Shown here: positions 34,945 through 45,279 of the stretch, piece after piece | Position numbering within the stretch: the stretch's first letter is position 1 | How the letters are laid out: each line of letters starts with the position of its first letter | The notes under the pieces: generated by a model | Told to the model about the DNA's origin: nothing | The model's input: only the letters and a program-made list of their open reading frames with translations | The model's database searches: none | Made by a program: the position numbers and the translations under genes | Assembly: GCF_018343615.1 (NCBI RefSeq) | Contig: NZ_JAGYPI010000001.1 | Location: forward strand, 1,009,846-1,072,949 | Source: Bacillus sp. FJAT-49736 | GTDB lineage: Bacteria > Bacillota > Bacilli > Bacillales > Bacillaceae_C | DNA length: 63,104 bases | Direction of reading: 5' to 3'

Positions 34945-35929
34945 AATTTATATTTATGAAGTGACTCGTAGGCTCCCGGAAAAAAATCGGGAGGATATTG
35001 CACTCGAGTTAAAATCAACAATTGAGGATATGCTTCCTGATGATTACTCTGAGGACGATGTTAAGTCGGTTCTTAAGAAATTAGGGAATCCAGTAACATT
35101 GGCAAGCGGCTATAGTGAACGGCCTATGCACCTCATTGGTCCACGATATTTTGATGTGTATGTCACTTTGTTAAAGATGATGTTGCCAATCGCTGCAGTT
35201 ATATCGTTTTTATTGATGATGGGGGATTATTTTATCGGATTTCATGGGGAGAAATCCGTATTGAATATTGCGGGAGATATTATTCGTTTCGGTATTGCGA
35301 AAATGATAGAGGTGGGAATTCAAGTCTTTTTCTGGCTTACACTTGTTTTTGCTATTTTGGAACGCGCAGATAAAGGGAAAGGCAACCATCCTCTAACAAC
35401 CAATTTTAAAAAATGGACTCCGGAGGATTTGAAAAAAACTGTTATTATTCCGAAGAAGAAAGCCATTAAAAAATGGGAGGTATTTGGCAGTTTTTTGTGG
35501 ATAGCCATTATGGGAACTATATATTTTTACGCCAATCATTTAATCGGTATTTACCATAGTAATGAAAATGGACTGGTATTTGGAATACCTGCATTAAATC
35601 AGGAGGTTTTACTCCTTTATTGGCCAATTGTTGTCCTAGTCATTCTGCTAGGCATCCTATTCGCGTTTTATAAGTTTCTGACCGGGCGATGGACGAAGAA
35701 AATGGGAATCATCAATGCTGTTATCGAACTGTTTACAGCCATTGTGTTTATTGTCATCTTAACTAACCCCAATATATTCAATCAAGAATTTACTGCATAT
35801 ATGGCTGATTTGTTTTCTACATCCGCGTCGCAATTTGAAGTATGGTTAGTAGTCGGAAGCATCGGAATATTTATTTTTGCGTCTGCTTTCAATATATTGG
35901 AGGGTTTTCGAAAGGCAAACATTCGTTAA
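34925..35929 (+). CDS. HAAS-domain (DUF1700-like) membrane protein
   Basis: 334 residues. The N-terminal cytoplasmic HAAS domain (about 1-75) has YEVTRRLPEKNREDIALELK, then STIEDML and VLKKLGNPVTLASGY. Six membrane helices follow in two groups (about 85-105, 120-145, 195-215, 235-260, 270-290, 300-325). It is coupled to padR by overlap. Paired HAAS proteins are thought to act in signalling or transport; the function here is unknown. Start at ATG 34925 or 34931, both behind AAGGGAGAGG. Confidence 0.8.
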   Translation: MKMELIEIYIYEVTRRLPEKNREDIALELKSTIEDMLPDDYSEDDVKSVLKKLGNPVTLASGYSERPMHLIGPRYFDVYVTLLKMMLPIAAVISFLLMMGDYFIGFHGEKSVLNIAGDIIRFGIAKMIEVGIQVFFWLTLVFAILERADKGKGNHPLTTNFKKWTPEDLKKTVIIPKKKAIKKWEVFGSFLWIAIMGTIYFYANHLIGIYHSNENGLVFGIPALNQEVLLLYWPIVVLVILLGILFAFYKFLTGRWTKKMGIINAVIELFTAIVFIVILTNPNIFNQEFTAYMADLFSTSASQFEVWLVVGSIGIFIFASAFNILEGFRKANIR

Positions 35930-36029
35930 TACAAAATGAATATTTTAGTAGATTGGAAGGAGAAGTTCTTTGTTCAAGAGAAATAATAATAGAAACTATG
36001 TTAATCTAATGGACGAAAGGATGTTTCTT

Positions 36030-36590
36030 TTGAACATATTATGGGACTTTGATGGTACATTATTTGATACCTATCCAGCATATACGAAAATTTTGCATCA
36101 GGTGCTAAATGGAAAAGTAGATGAAAAGGAAATTTATGCAAGGTTAAAAGTTTCCTTTTCACATGCAGCTGATTTTTTTAACCTAACTGAAGAACAACTT
36201 AATAAAGTGGGTCAACTGGTAATAGATTTAGAGCCTAGTGACATCAAGCCTTTTGACAAGGTGGAGGAAGTGTTGAAATTCGTTGATAAAAATGTAATCA
36301 TGACACATAAGGATAGGGATGGTGTTTTAAAAATACTAAACTACTATGGCTGGAACAGCTATTTTATTGATATGGTTACAAAGGATGATGGATATCCAAG
36401 AAAACCTAACTCCGCATCCTACAAATATCTTCACGAAAATCATAAAATAGATTTAGCAATTGGAGATAGAGAGATCGATCTTATACCAGCAAAAGAACTC
36501 GGAATAAAAACATGTATTTTTCAAAATGAAAATGTCGATGCTGATTATTCTATATCCAGCTATTCAGAGCTTTTAAAGTTACTCAAATAA
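36030..36590 (+). CDS. HAD-superfamily phosphatase (phosphoglycolate phosphatase-like)
   Basis: About 186 residues from TTG 36030. Motif I is WDFDGTLFDT (Asp nucleophile), motif II VIMTHKD, motif III KPNSASY and motif IV AIGDREIDL. All four HAD motifs are present with a small helical cap. A longer start at TTG 35970 with AAGGAGAAG is equally well served; the conserved part begins near 36030. Substrate unknown. A second HAD gene follows after 31 bases. Confidence 0.82.
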   Translation: MNILWDFDGTLFDTYPAYTKILHQVLNGKVDEKEIYARLKVSFSHAADFFNLTEEQLNKVGQLVIDLEPSDIKPFDKVEEVLKFVDKNVIMTHKDRDGVLKILNYYGWNSYFIDMVTKDDGYPRKPNSASYKYLHENHKIDLAIGDREIDLIPAKELGIKTCIFQNENVDADYSISSYSELLKLLK

Positions 36591-36621
36591 AGATAAGGAA
36601 GATAATAGGAGCATTCATTCA

Positions 36622-37293
36622 ATGATTAAAGCTGCATTATTCGATCTTGACGGGACATTGTTGAATAGAGACGAATCGGTAAAAGGGTTCATCAATGGCC
36701 AATACGATAGACTAAATGAATTTTTGGGTCATATTCCAAAAGAAAATTATATTACAAGATTTCTTGAATTAGATAATCGGGGTTATGTATGGAAGGATAA
36801 AGTATATCAACAGCTAGTGCATGAGTTTGAAATTACGAAAGTCACTTGGGAAGAGCTTCTTAAGGATTATATTAGCGAGTTTAAACAGTATTGTGTTCCT
36901 TTCTCCAACTTAATCAAAATGTTAAAAGAATTAAAAAGGGTGGATCTTAAGCTGGGGATTATTACAAATGGAAAAGGGCAGTTTCAGATGGATAATATTC
37001 AGGCACTCATGATAGAAGAGTATTTTGATATTATTTTAATTTCGGAGTGGGAAGGCTTGAAAAAGCCTGACCCGCAAATCTTTTTAAAAGCTTTGGACTT
37101 TTTAGAAGTTTTACCAGAACAAGCGATATTTATTGGTGACCATCCGATAAATGATGTAAAAGCAGCACAAAATGTTGGAGTGAAAGGAATTTGGAAAAGA
37201 GATTTGAATTGGGAAGAAGGAAACGCTGATTTTACCATTAATGATTTGGAAGAATTGCCAACATTAATAGAGAGCATAAACAAATTAATTTAA
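36622..37293 (+). CDS. HAD-family hydrolase
   Basis: 223 residues. Motif I LFDLDGTLLN (Asp8, Asp10), a C1 cap at about residues 17-90, motif II IITNGKG, motif III GLKKPDPQIF and motif IV IFIGDHPINDV, all intact. This is the HAD-IA group of small-molecule phosphatases. ATG 36622 follows ATAGGAG. It is probably co-transcribed with the preceding HAD gene, and a terminator follows the stop. Confidence 0.88.
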   Translation: MIKAALFDLDGTLLNRDESVKGFINGQYDRLNEFLGHIPKENYITRFLELDNRGYVWKDKVYQQLVHEFEITKVTWEELLKDYISEFKQYCVPFSNLIKMLKELKRVDLKLGIITNGKGQFQMDNIQALMIEEYFDIILISEWEGLKKPDPQIFLKALDFLEVLPEQAIFIGDHPINDVKAAQNVGVKGIWKRDLNWEEGNADFTINDLEELPTLIESINKLI

Positions 37294-37296
37294 GAG

Positions 37297-37323
37297 AAAA
37301 GCACTCATTAGAGTGTTTTTTTT
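37297..37323 (+). terminator. Hairpin terminator
   Basis: AAAAGCACTC-ATTA-GAGTGTTTTTTTT directly follows the second HAD gene. Confidence 0.85.
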
Positions 37324-37408
37324 ATTAAGCAATTTAATAGTAAAATAGTGAATTTTAAGAATATAATTAATGATGTGAATAATAATTGGGTTGGGAGGCA
37401 GTGAAAAG

Positions 37409-38641
37409 ATGTCATCAGTGGAAAGAACGATGGAGCAAATTTATTTAGATTCTAATGTCAAAGAAGCATTAGAATATATCAAGTTAGATAATGAAAAAAC
37501 GGTTGCAGAGCAAATGGAAATAACATCGATTCAAGCACCTACCTTTCAAGAGGAAGCTCGTGGACAATATTATAGGTCCAAATTAATCGAGCTTGGCTTA
37601 AAAGATGTAACAGTTGATAGGGTGGGGAATGTATTTGGTGTTCGGCCAGGGACAGGAAACGGACCTAGGATTGTTGTCTCTGCACACTTAGATACGGTTT
37701 TTCCAGAAGGGACAGATGTTCATCCGAAGATTAGGGATGGGAACATCTATGCACCTGGAATTGCCGATGATGGCAGAGGATTAGCCGTTGTGCTTACACT
37801 AATTCGTGCGTTGGATGGGGCGAATATCCATACGAATGCCGATATTCTCTTTGGAGCAACCGTCGGGGAAGAGGGCTTAGGTGATTTAAGGGGTGTGAAG
37901 GCACTGTTTGCAGAACGAGAGGATATTGATGGCTTCATTTCTATCGAACCCGGAAGTCCGGAGAGGACGACTTATTTAGCGACTGGGAGCCATCGATATA
38001 ATGTTACCTATCATGGCCCTGGAGGACATAGCTTCGGTGATTTTGGTAAGCCAAGTGCTATTCATGCATTAGGAAGAGCTATTGCAAAAATTTCGGACAT
38101 AAAAGCTCCAAAAGAACCGAAAACGACCTTTACCGTCGGAACCATTGGTGGTGGTACTACAGTCAATACCATTGCTGACAAAGCAACTATGCTTGTAGAC
38201 ATTCGTTCCACTTCTCAGGAAGAGCTTCTGAAAATAGAAGAGCAAATTATATCTGCTATTCATTCGGGAGCAGAGGAAGAGAATAATAGGTGGGAAACAA
38301 ATTCTATTACAGTTGAAATACAACTAGTTGGAGATCGTCCAGCAGGATCACAGCCAGCCGAATCCATAATCGTTCAAACAGCATTAGCGGCAACAAAAGC
38401 ACTTGGATTTGACGCTATCCTTGAAAGACCAAGCAGTACGGACTCCAATGTTCCCATAAGCTTAGGGATTCCAGCCGTTACCTTAGGAGGCGGAGGGGAA
38501 TTTGGCGGAATACATACACTAAATGAATATTTTAATCCGACAGATGCTTATTTTGGAGCACAAAAAATACTTTTAACCGTTCTAGGTCTTGCTGGTATAA
38601 ACAGTGTATGCGAACCGTTATTATCTAAGCATAAAAAATAA
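37409..38641 (+). CDS. M20-family metallopeptidase
   Basis: A 410-residue zinc peptidase of the PepT/CPG2 type. The metal site includes SAHLDTVFP, GIADDGRGLAV and GATVGEEGLGDL (Glu base), ISIEPGS, and a His in GIHTLNEYF near the end. The lid/dimerisation domain (about 190-300) holds GPGGHSFGDFGKPSAIHALG. It probably releases amino acids from peptides in the cytoplasm. ATG 37409 follows GGGAGGCAG. The S9 peptidase gene starts 22 bases later, so the two likely form a peptide-degrading operon. Confidence 0.9.
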   Translation: MSSVERTMEQIYLDSNVKEALEYIKLDNEKTVAEQMEITSIQAPTFQEEARGQYYRSKLIELGLKDVTVDRVGNVFGVRPGTGNGPRIVVSAHLDTVFPEGTDVHPKIRDGNIYAPGIADDGRGLAVVLTLIRALDGANIHTNADILFGATVGEEGLGDLRGVKALFAEREDIDGFISIEPGSPERTTYLATGSHRYNVTYHGPGGHSFGDFGKPSAIHALGRAIAKISDIKAPKEPKTTFTVGTIGGGTTVNTIADKATMLVDIRSTSQEELLKIEEQIISAIHSGAEEENNRWETNSITVEIQLVGDRPAGSQPAESIIVQTALAATKALGFDAILERPSSTDSNVPISLGIPAVTLGGGGEFGGIHTLNEYFNPTDAYFGAQKILLTVLGLAGINSVCEPLLSKHKK

Positions 38642-38663
38642 ATTGTATAAAGGGGATATGTAT

Positions 38664-40451
38664 ATGAAATGGATCGATGTAAAACCATATTTACATGTTC
38701 GTTCAGCGGGAAATCCGGTGTATCATCCGAATGGTAGTACACTTACCTTTATTACGAATTATACAGGTATTCCTCAAGTATGGGAGCTTGGCTCTGATAC
38801 AAATTGGCCATCTCAAGTATCTTTTACCGAAGAGAGAGTTATTTTTGTAAAGTACATTTCAGGCACGAATAACCGCATCATTGGTATGGATGCTGGAGTG
38901 AATGAGAAGCAACAGCTTTTCTTGCTAGATGAGTACAGTGACTTAATTCCGCTAACGAATTCACCGGAACATATACATGAATATGGAGGTAGTTCTCCAG
39001 ACGGAAAATGGATTGCCTGGTCCAGCAATCGAAGGCATCCAGCTTTTTTCGATCTATATATTCAAGACTTAAATACCCTAGAATTTAGACAAGTATTTTC
39101 AGAGGATGGAACTTATTCTGTAGTAAAATGGCATCCAAGTGGGAAGTTCCTTCTGATTCAGAAGACAACCTCTAACCTGGATAATGATCTAGGATTGTTA
39201 GAAATTGAAACTGGAAATGTAAGATGGTTAACGGAACATGAAGGAGAAGCGATATTCTTATCGCCGCAATTTAGTAAAGATGGGGATCATTTGTATGTTT
39301 TAACAAATGTGGATCGAGAATATATAGGACTAGCTGATTTAGATTTGAACCGTTCTACAATGACATGGTTAGACGAACGAGATTGGGATTTGGAAGAATT
39401 AACATTAAGCAATGATAAAAATCTACTGGCTTATAGTGTAAACGAAGGTGGCGTCTCAAAAGGTGTGCTATACAATATTGCCAATAAAACATATCATTCC
39501 TGGGAAGCACCAATTGGTTCTATTTCTGGATTAACTTTTTCACCAGATGATTCTAAGCTAGCATACGTTTTTAATGGCCCTAAGCATCCATCGGATATTT
39601 GGGAGTTGGAATTAAAAACAAATACAACTAAAAGACGGACCTTTGTCTCTCAATCATCTCTAATAGAAGAACAATTAGTGGAACCGGAGTTAATCCACTT
39701 TCGCTCCTTTGATAATCTGGAGATACCGGCATTTTACTATAAACCAAAGCATCAAATGGGGAAAATGCCTGTCGTAGTATTTGTCCATGGTGGACCGGAA
39801 AGTCAAATAAGAGCGGTATATAACCCATTTTTACAATATTTTTTGAATAGAGGATATGCCGTTTGTACGCCTAATGTTCGCGGAAGTACTGGTTATGGAA
39901 AAACGTATACCCACTTAGATGATGTTAGAAAAAGAATGGATTCTGTTCGAGATTTAACAGAATTGGTAAAGTGGCTAACAACAAATGGAAATGCGGACCC
40001 TGACAGAATTGCGATAATGGGTAGAAGCTATGGTGGCTTTATGGTTCTTGCTGCCATAACACATTATCCGGAGCTTTGGTCCGCAGCCATTGATATAGTT
40101 GGCATCTCCAGTTTTAAAACGTTTTTGGAAAACACAGGTTCATGGCGACGGAAATTACGGGAGCTGGAATATGGAAGTATAGAGGAGGATGGAGAGTTTT
40201 TTGAAGAGATAGATCCAATCCATCGGACAAAGGATATTACTAGTCCTTTAATGGTTCTGCATGGTGCAAATGATCCGCGCGTCCCAATAGAAGAGGCGGA
40301 ACAAATAGTGAAAGAACTCAAAGAAAGAAACCATCCGGTTACCTACATTCGATTTGAAGATGAGGGACATTTTTTTGTAAAGCTTAAAAATAATATTACA
40401 GCCTATACTGGGGTAGCGGATTTTCTAGATTGCTATATCGGTAAAAAGTAA
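38664..40451 (+). CDS. S9-family serine peptidase (acylaminoacyl-peptidase-like)
   Basis: 595 residues. A seven-bladed TolB/WD-like propeller (about 1-330) has DGKWIAWSSNRRHPAFFDLY and SPDDSKLAYVFNG blades. The alpha/beta hydrolase domain (about 345-595) has the triad Ser455 (GRSYGGFM), Asp537 (GANDPRVP) and His569 (DEGHFF). It cleaves short peptides or acyl-peptides. The ATG at 38664 has the better spacing to AAAGGGG than the ATG at 38658. It follows the M20 peptidase gene. No signal peptide, so cytoplasmic. Confidence 0.92.
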   Translation: MKWIDVKPYLHVRSAGNPVYHPNGSTLTFITNYTGIPQVWELGSDTNWPSQVSFTEERVIFVKYISGTNNRIIGMDAGVNEKQQLFLLDEYSDLIPLTNSPEHIHEYGGSSPDGKWIAWSSNRRHPAFFDLYIQDLNTLEFRQVFSEDGTYSVVKWHPSGKFLLIQKTTSNLDNDLGLLEIETGNVRWLTEHEGEAIFLSPQFSKDGDHLYVLTNVDREYIGLADLDLNRSTMTWLDERDWDLEELTLSNDKNLLAYSVNEGGVSKGVLYNIANKTYHSWEAPIGSISGLTFSPDDSKLAYVFNGPKHPSDIWELELKTNTTKRRTFVSQSSLIEEQLVEPELIHFRSFDNLEIPAFYYKPKHQMGKMPVVVFVHGGPESQIRAVYNPFLQYFLNRGYAVCTPNVRGSTGYGKTYTHLDDVRKRMDSVRDLTELVKWLTTNGNADPDRIAIMGRSYGGFMVLAAITHYPELWSAAIDIVGISSFKTFLENTGSWRRKLRELEYGSIEEDGEFFEEIDPIHRTKDITSPLMVLHGANDPRVPIEEAEQIVKELKERNHPVTYIRFEDEGHFFVKLKNNITAYTGVADFLDCYIGKK

Positions 40452-40457
40452 TGCATG

Positions 40458-40490
40458 AAAAAGCAACCTATTCGGGTTGCTTTTGCTTTA
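40458..40490 (+). terminator. Hairpin terminator
   Basis: AAAAAGCAACC-TATTC-GGGTTGCTTTT lies seven bases after the peptidase stop. Confidence 0.85.
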
Positions 40491-40554
40491 TCAGAAAGAA
40501 TATATTCTTTCAATTAATGGGTACAATATGGAAAATAGAGAAGGAGGAACAGAT

Positions 40555-40857
40555 ATGGAATATATTCAATATGATGAAATAAAAAATGACATGAATCAAG
40601 AATTGCATCATTTAATGGCAAAATATGATCTGGAGGATATTGGTATCTATGAGGAAGAGGGAGCGGGAGATACATATTATTTAGGTTACACTGTTAGAAA
40701 AGACGGAAAGATATATATGGTGAATATGCCTTACAAAAAGAATCATGAAGGCAGACTGGCTTTAGAGCAGCAGGAATGGACCATTCAGGAGGAAGAGGGA
40801 GAGTCAAAAGGGTACCATAGTTTGGAGGAGGTATTTTCGCATATTAACAAACAATAA
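40555..40857 (+). CDS. DUF5634-like small acidic protein
   Basis: A 100-residue acidic soluble protein: MEYIQYDEIKNDMNQELHHL, a beta-rich middle (DTYYLGYTVRKDGKIYMVNM) and a Glu-rich C-terminus. The pattern fits the small Bacillus family I know as DUF5634; that assignment is from memory and moderate. The ATG at 40555 follows GGAGGAACAG; the frame opens upstream inside the terminator. Function unknown. Confidence 0.65.
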   Translation: MEYIQYDEIKNDMNQELHHLMAKYDLEDIGIYEEEGAGDTYYLGYTVRKDGKIYMVNMPYKKNHEGRLALEQQEWTIQEEEGESKGYHSLEEVFSHINKQ

Positions 40858-40953
40858 TACGCTATATGTACATGGAGGATAATGATTACATTAACGAAAG
40901 GATATCAATAAGAATAATATGAAATTATGAACTAGATGGAAAGGCGGGTGCTT

Positions 40954-41139
40954 ATGCGTACCCTGGATCTTTATAAAAGATATTTAAAAGGAGAACGATT
41001 TAGAGGAGTAAGAGATTTAAATCTAAATAATTTATCAGTGGAACAGCCTTCCGACCTCATTGCTAATTCAGTCATTATGCAGGAAATGGCATGGAAGCAT
41101 TCTAAAGTTCTGCAACGAAAAGGACATCTAAAAGCTTAA
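40954..41139 (+). CDS. Hypothetical 61-residue protein
   Basis: Basic, helical, soluble: TLDLYKRYLKGERFRGVRDL, then SDLIANSVIMQEMAWKHSKV and a Lys-rich tail. ATG 40954 follows GGAAAGGCGGG. Its stop overlaps the convergent minus-strand gene by four bases. No family recognised. Confidence 0.55.
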   Translation: MRTLDLYKRYLKGERFRGVRDLNLNNLSVEQPSDLIANSVIMQEMAWKHSKVLQRKGHLKA

Positions 41140-41315
41140 AGTTGACCGAGCATGCGTTTTACAATTGGATCATCTTTGCCTACACGAACTGGTTTTACAA
41201 TCGAACTGCTTGAAGCACGCTTATCTTTTTTATTTGCTTTCATTTCTTTAAGCTTTTTCTCAGCGCGTTCCTTTACTTTATTCGATTGAATATGAATTTG
41301 AAAATTGGAATTCAA
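41136..41315 (-). CDS. Hypothetical basic 59-residue protein
   Basis: TTG start at 41315, five bases after a perfect GGAGGAA. The product has a polar N-terminus (NSNFQIHIQSNKVKERAEKK), a Lys-rich helix and a defined C-terminus (SSIVKPVRVGKDDPIVKRML). About 19 Lys/Arg in 59 residues suggest nucleic acid binding. It converges on the neighbouring gene with a four-base overlap. Too short for many ORF cut-offs. No family named. Confidence 0.6.
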   Translation of the reverse strand: MNSNFQIHIQSNKVKERAEKKLKEMKANKKDKRASSSSIVKPVRVGKDDPIVKRMLGQL

Positions 41316-41335
41316 GGCAATTTCCTCCTTTATTT

Positions 41336-41503
41336 AAGGCTCTTTTTTAAACTTTGTTGTATTTCAGACCAAAATCTTAATAAAGCCATGACCTGCGATT
41401 ATGAAGGGAAAACTTTTTAAAGAAAAGATGCCCCGACTTAAGACTACATTAAGATTTATTACAACATACGAAATACAACAATTCTGTAGAAAATAGCTTT
41501 CTT
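41336..41503 (+). repeat. MITE-like repeat, copy 1
   Basis: It begins AAGGCTCTTTTTTAAACTTT and runs through GCGATTATGAAGGGAAAACT and AAAGAAAAGATGCCCCGAC. It ends in ATACAACAATTC, which is inverted to the GTTGT of the start. No coding capacity. It stands in direct tandem with copy 2. Confidence 0.8.
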
Positions 41504-41505
41504 TT

Positions 41506-41668
41506 AGGCTCTTTTCTTAAACTTTGTTGTTTTTTAGACAAAAATCTTAATAAACCTGCGATTATGAAGGGATAACTTTTTAAAGAAAAGATGCCCCGAT
41601 TTAAGACTATATTAGGATTCATTACAATATATGAAAAACAACAATCTATACTAAAGCAGTTTTCTTTT
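41506..41668 (+). repeat. MITE-like repeat, copy 2
   Basis: About 85 percent like copy 1 by eye: AGGCTCTTTTCTTAAACTTT, then AAAGAAAAGATGCCCCGATT, ending in AAACAACAATC. A minus-strand open frame inside is chance. A weak hairpin (AGACAATCCT / AGGATTGTCT, 41676-41709) follows and may terminate the minus-strand membrane gene. Confidence 0.8.
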
Positions 41669-41706
41669 ATGATAGTAGACAATCCTATTTTTCGTCAAGG
41701 ATTGTC

Positions 41707-42591
41707 TTAAGCCAATTCTTCCTCCTCATCCGGTGATGTCAGAGCCACAATATTCTCGATATTCTCCACATTTTTATTAATAATATTATGAAGCAATTCG
41801 ATTAAATATTTATCGAATATGTCAAATTGATGTTGGTAGCTGCTAAGCACCGTTGTAAAATTGTAATTTTCAAAGCAGAAATAGTAAACTAAATAGTTCT
41901 TCTTCAATAAATTGTCATTATCTGTTTTATTTTTCAAAACAGCCTCACCTAGTTCGCGCGATTCCTCTACCAAATCCTCAATTTGTTCAGGATATCCATC
42001 CTTCACTACCATATAACTAAAAGATGCGTTGAAATGTTGACGGTATCCTAATTGAATTTCATCTAAGAAATATAAGAGGGCTTCTTGATAATTGATTACG
42101 GTTCCTTCCAAAAAATCGAATAATTTCCCGGCAGCATCATCACTTGATAAATACGCCATGAGTTTCGCTTTACCGCCATTGATCTCCACAGTTTGAATTG
42201 CTGCCTGCTCTTTATCCTCCACTTCAAATTCAAAATTGAATAGTTTAAAGCGTTTTAGCCGAGTAAAAGCGACAGGGATGATCAGAAATAAGAGAACCCA
42301 AATGATTAGTAAGAATAGACCGCGAAAAATAATATTATTTAAATTGGAATCAATAATGGCATGTGCAATAACATTAACCCATGATTGGCTGTCAGAATGA
42401 CTATTTTCAGTAGCTGGAAGAAAAATTCCACGCCATGATTGGCTTTTTACCGTCTCTATTCCATTAATGACAGATGCACACAGCATCCATCCGATGATAA
42501 CTACGATGCCAGTAGAGTAGATATAGGGGGTGATAAAGTGGATCCATTGCCATAAGGTTCTTCTTTGATTATTATTTTCGGGAACACTCAT
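41707..42591 (-). CDS. Membrane protein, hypothetical
   Basis: 294 residues. Two membrane helices (about residues 25-45 and 90-115) enclose an outer loop of about 45 residues. A cytoplasmic part of about 175 residues follows. It is predicted mostly helical and acidic, with FEVEDKEQAAIQTVEINGGK, AGKLFDFLEGTVINYQEALL and a Glu-rich end. No known domain. ATG 42591 follows CGGAGGTCGG. Single gene. Confidence 0.65.
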   Translation of the reverse strand: MSVPENNNQRRTLWQWIHFITPYIYSTGIVVIIGWMLCASVINGIETVKSQSWRGIFLPATENSHSDSQSWVNVIAHAIIDSNLNNIIFRGLFLLIIWVLLFLIIPVAFTRLKRFKLFNFEFEVEDKEQAAIQTVEINGGKAKLMAYLSSDDAAGKLFDFLEGTVINYQEALLYFLDEIQLGYRQHFNASFSYMVVKDGYPEQIEDLVEESRELGEAVLKNKTDNDNLLKKNYLVYYFCFENYNFTTVLSSYQHQFDIFDKYLIELLHNIINKNVENIENIVALTSPDEEEELA

Positions 42592-42718
42592 GCCGACCTC
42601 CGTTAACATAATATTGATTCTATTTTGTATTCGAGTTCATTTTAAAAAATACCTTCCATTTTTTCTACAATTGTTATGATTAACAATAATAATATTATGT
42701 CAACTATAGAAGTTTCAT

Positions 42719-43111
42719 TTAATCCAAAAATCTGCTTCGAATTTCAGGGGAGGGAATCATACAGCTTTCCATTTTCCCAAACCATTTATATCGATTTTTT
42801 GCAAGGAAATCGTACATACTATTCCGGATTGGTGCTGGAACGAAATAAAAAATATATAACCATTTCCAAAATCCATGTAATCTCCGGCAAACCTGGAGTG
42901 CTGCACTCGACTTTACGTATGCTTTACCCTCAGAAACATAGACAAAGCTATCGATGTTTTCATCGACTCCGTATTGTTTTAATAATTCCTTCCCAATGTC
43001 GCTTTGTAGTGATGCGAAGTGAAAAATCCCATTAGGATCCCTTTTTATAATAAATTGAACGCTTTGACTGCAAAAATTGCACACACCGTCAAAAAGGATA
43101 ATATTTTTCAT
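42719..43111 (-). CDS. yuxK: DCC-family thiol-disulfide oxidoreductase (YuxK)
   Basis: A 130-residue thioredoxin-like DUF393 protein. The signature D8-G-V-C11-N-F-C14 and the downstream FASLQSDIGKELL, SFVYVSEGKAYVKSSAAL and YDFLAKNRYKWFG are typical. The CxxC is intact, so redox activity is possible; the partner is unknown. ATG 43111 follows AAGGAGAAGATTAT. Single gene, divergent from hmp. Confidence 0.88.
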   Translation of the reverse strand: MKNIILFDGVCNFCSQSVQFIIKRDPNGIFHFASLQSDIGKELLKQYGVDENIDSFVYVSEGKAYVKSSAALQVCRRLHGFWKWLYIFYFVPAPIRNSMYDFLAKNRYKWFGKMESCMIPSPEIRSRFLD

Positions 43112-43218
43112 ATAATCTTCTCCTTATAAGAGATTCCTTTCTTATATCTTATCAAACATTTATTGGTAAAGGTTCAAAAAATTAATAAATAAATCTATTT
43201 TGGTTGGAATTGCTTTAG

Positions 43219-44534
<1,316 letters not shown>

Positions 44535-44606
44535 AAAAGGATGGAGCAGAACCGTATGAAATGGGTTGCGGTTATTCATTGTGTAAAAATAAATTACATC
44601 TTATTT

Positions 44607-44640
44607 AAAGCGTGAATTCATAACAGAATTCACGCTTTAA
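44607..44640 (+). terminator. Hairpin terminator
   Basis: AAAGCGTGAATT pairs with AATTCACGCTTT, followed by a moderately T-rich tail, 72 bases after hmp. Confidence 0.65.
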
Positions 44641-44791
44641 TCATTCTTTTCATTTCAATGCATTCTCTATTTTGCATTTTAATAATTTCCGACTTTATAT
44701 TTTAAAGTTACAATACTTGTTGTACAGTGAGAATAGAACTGTGCAAATATAGTTGAATCCATTCAATGCTAAAAAAAGAGGGGGAAATTAT

Positions 44792-45223
44792 CTGGATCAG
44801 ACAAGAATTATGGCTTATTTTAGTGCGTTGGGGGATGAATTTCCATTAGAGATTGTTACCAACATTCTAGGTATTCAACCGACAGAAACTTATAAAAAAG
44901 GGGACATTCTAAATAGTCCGGATAATCCCAATCTTACACCAACCAAAATTAGGCGGAGAACAGAGACAGATTGGACATTTAGTACTGGCTACCAAGTGTC
45001 ATATGATATTAACATCCAGTTGGAAATAATTCTGAAGACGCTTAATGGAAAAACCCAACAATTAAAAGAACTGAAGGAAAACTATGATTTAGAGTATATA
45101 ATTATGGTAGTTATTCAAGTTGAAAATAACGAATCTCCTTCCATGTATTTACAGAAAGACATTATTGATTTTGTTAGTGCAATTCAAGGAGAAATCCATT
45201 TTGATTTATATATAATTAGTTAA
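44792..45223 (+). CDS. DUF4279 family protein
   Basis: 143 residues from a proposed CTG start. RIMAYFSALGDEFPLEIVTN and ILGIQPTETYKKGD are the DUF4279 signature, followed by TDWTFSTGYQVSYDINIQLE and a beta-alpha C-terminus. Function unknown; members are often found near immunity or toxin genes, but none are here. AGAGGGGG at 44777-44784 lies seven bases ahead of CTG 44792. TTG 44753 has no site and ATG 44810 would cut the domain. Confidence 0.75.
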   Translation: MDQTRIMAYFSALGDEFPLEIVTNILGIQPTETYKKGDILNSPDNPNLTPTKIRRRTETDWTFSTGYQVSYDINIQLEIILKTLNGKTQQLKELKENYDLEYIIMVVIQVENNESPSMYLQKDIIDFVSAIQGEIHFDLYIIS

Positions 45224-45230
45224 ATTAATT

Positions 45231-45264
45231 AAAGCTGATGATTTCAGAATCAACAGCTTTTTTC
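45231..45264 (+). terminator. Hairpin terminator
   Basis: AAAGCTGATGATT pairs with AATCAACAGCTTT (one mismatch), followed by TTTTCTT. It ends the DUF4279 gene. Confidence 0.75.
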
Positions 45265-45279
45265 TTATAAACTGAGTTC

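Noticed and set aside
41449-41682. 77-residue minus-strand ORF
   Set aside because: It lies wholly within the MITE-like copy 2 and the end of copy 1, has no ribosome site and looks like chance.
42676-43035. 119-residue plus-strand ORF
   Set aside because: Antisense to yuxK, which has the DCC signature and a ribosome site.
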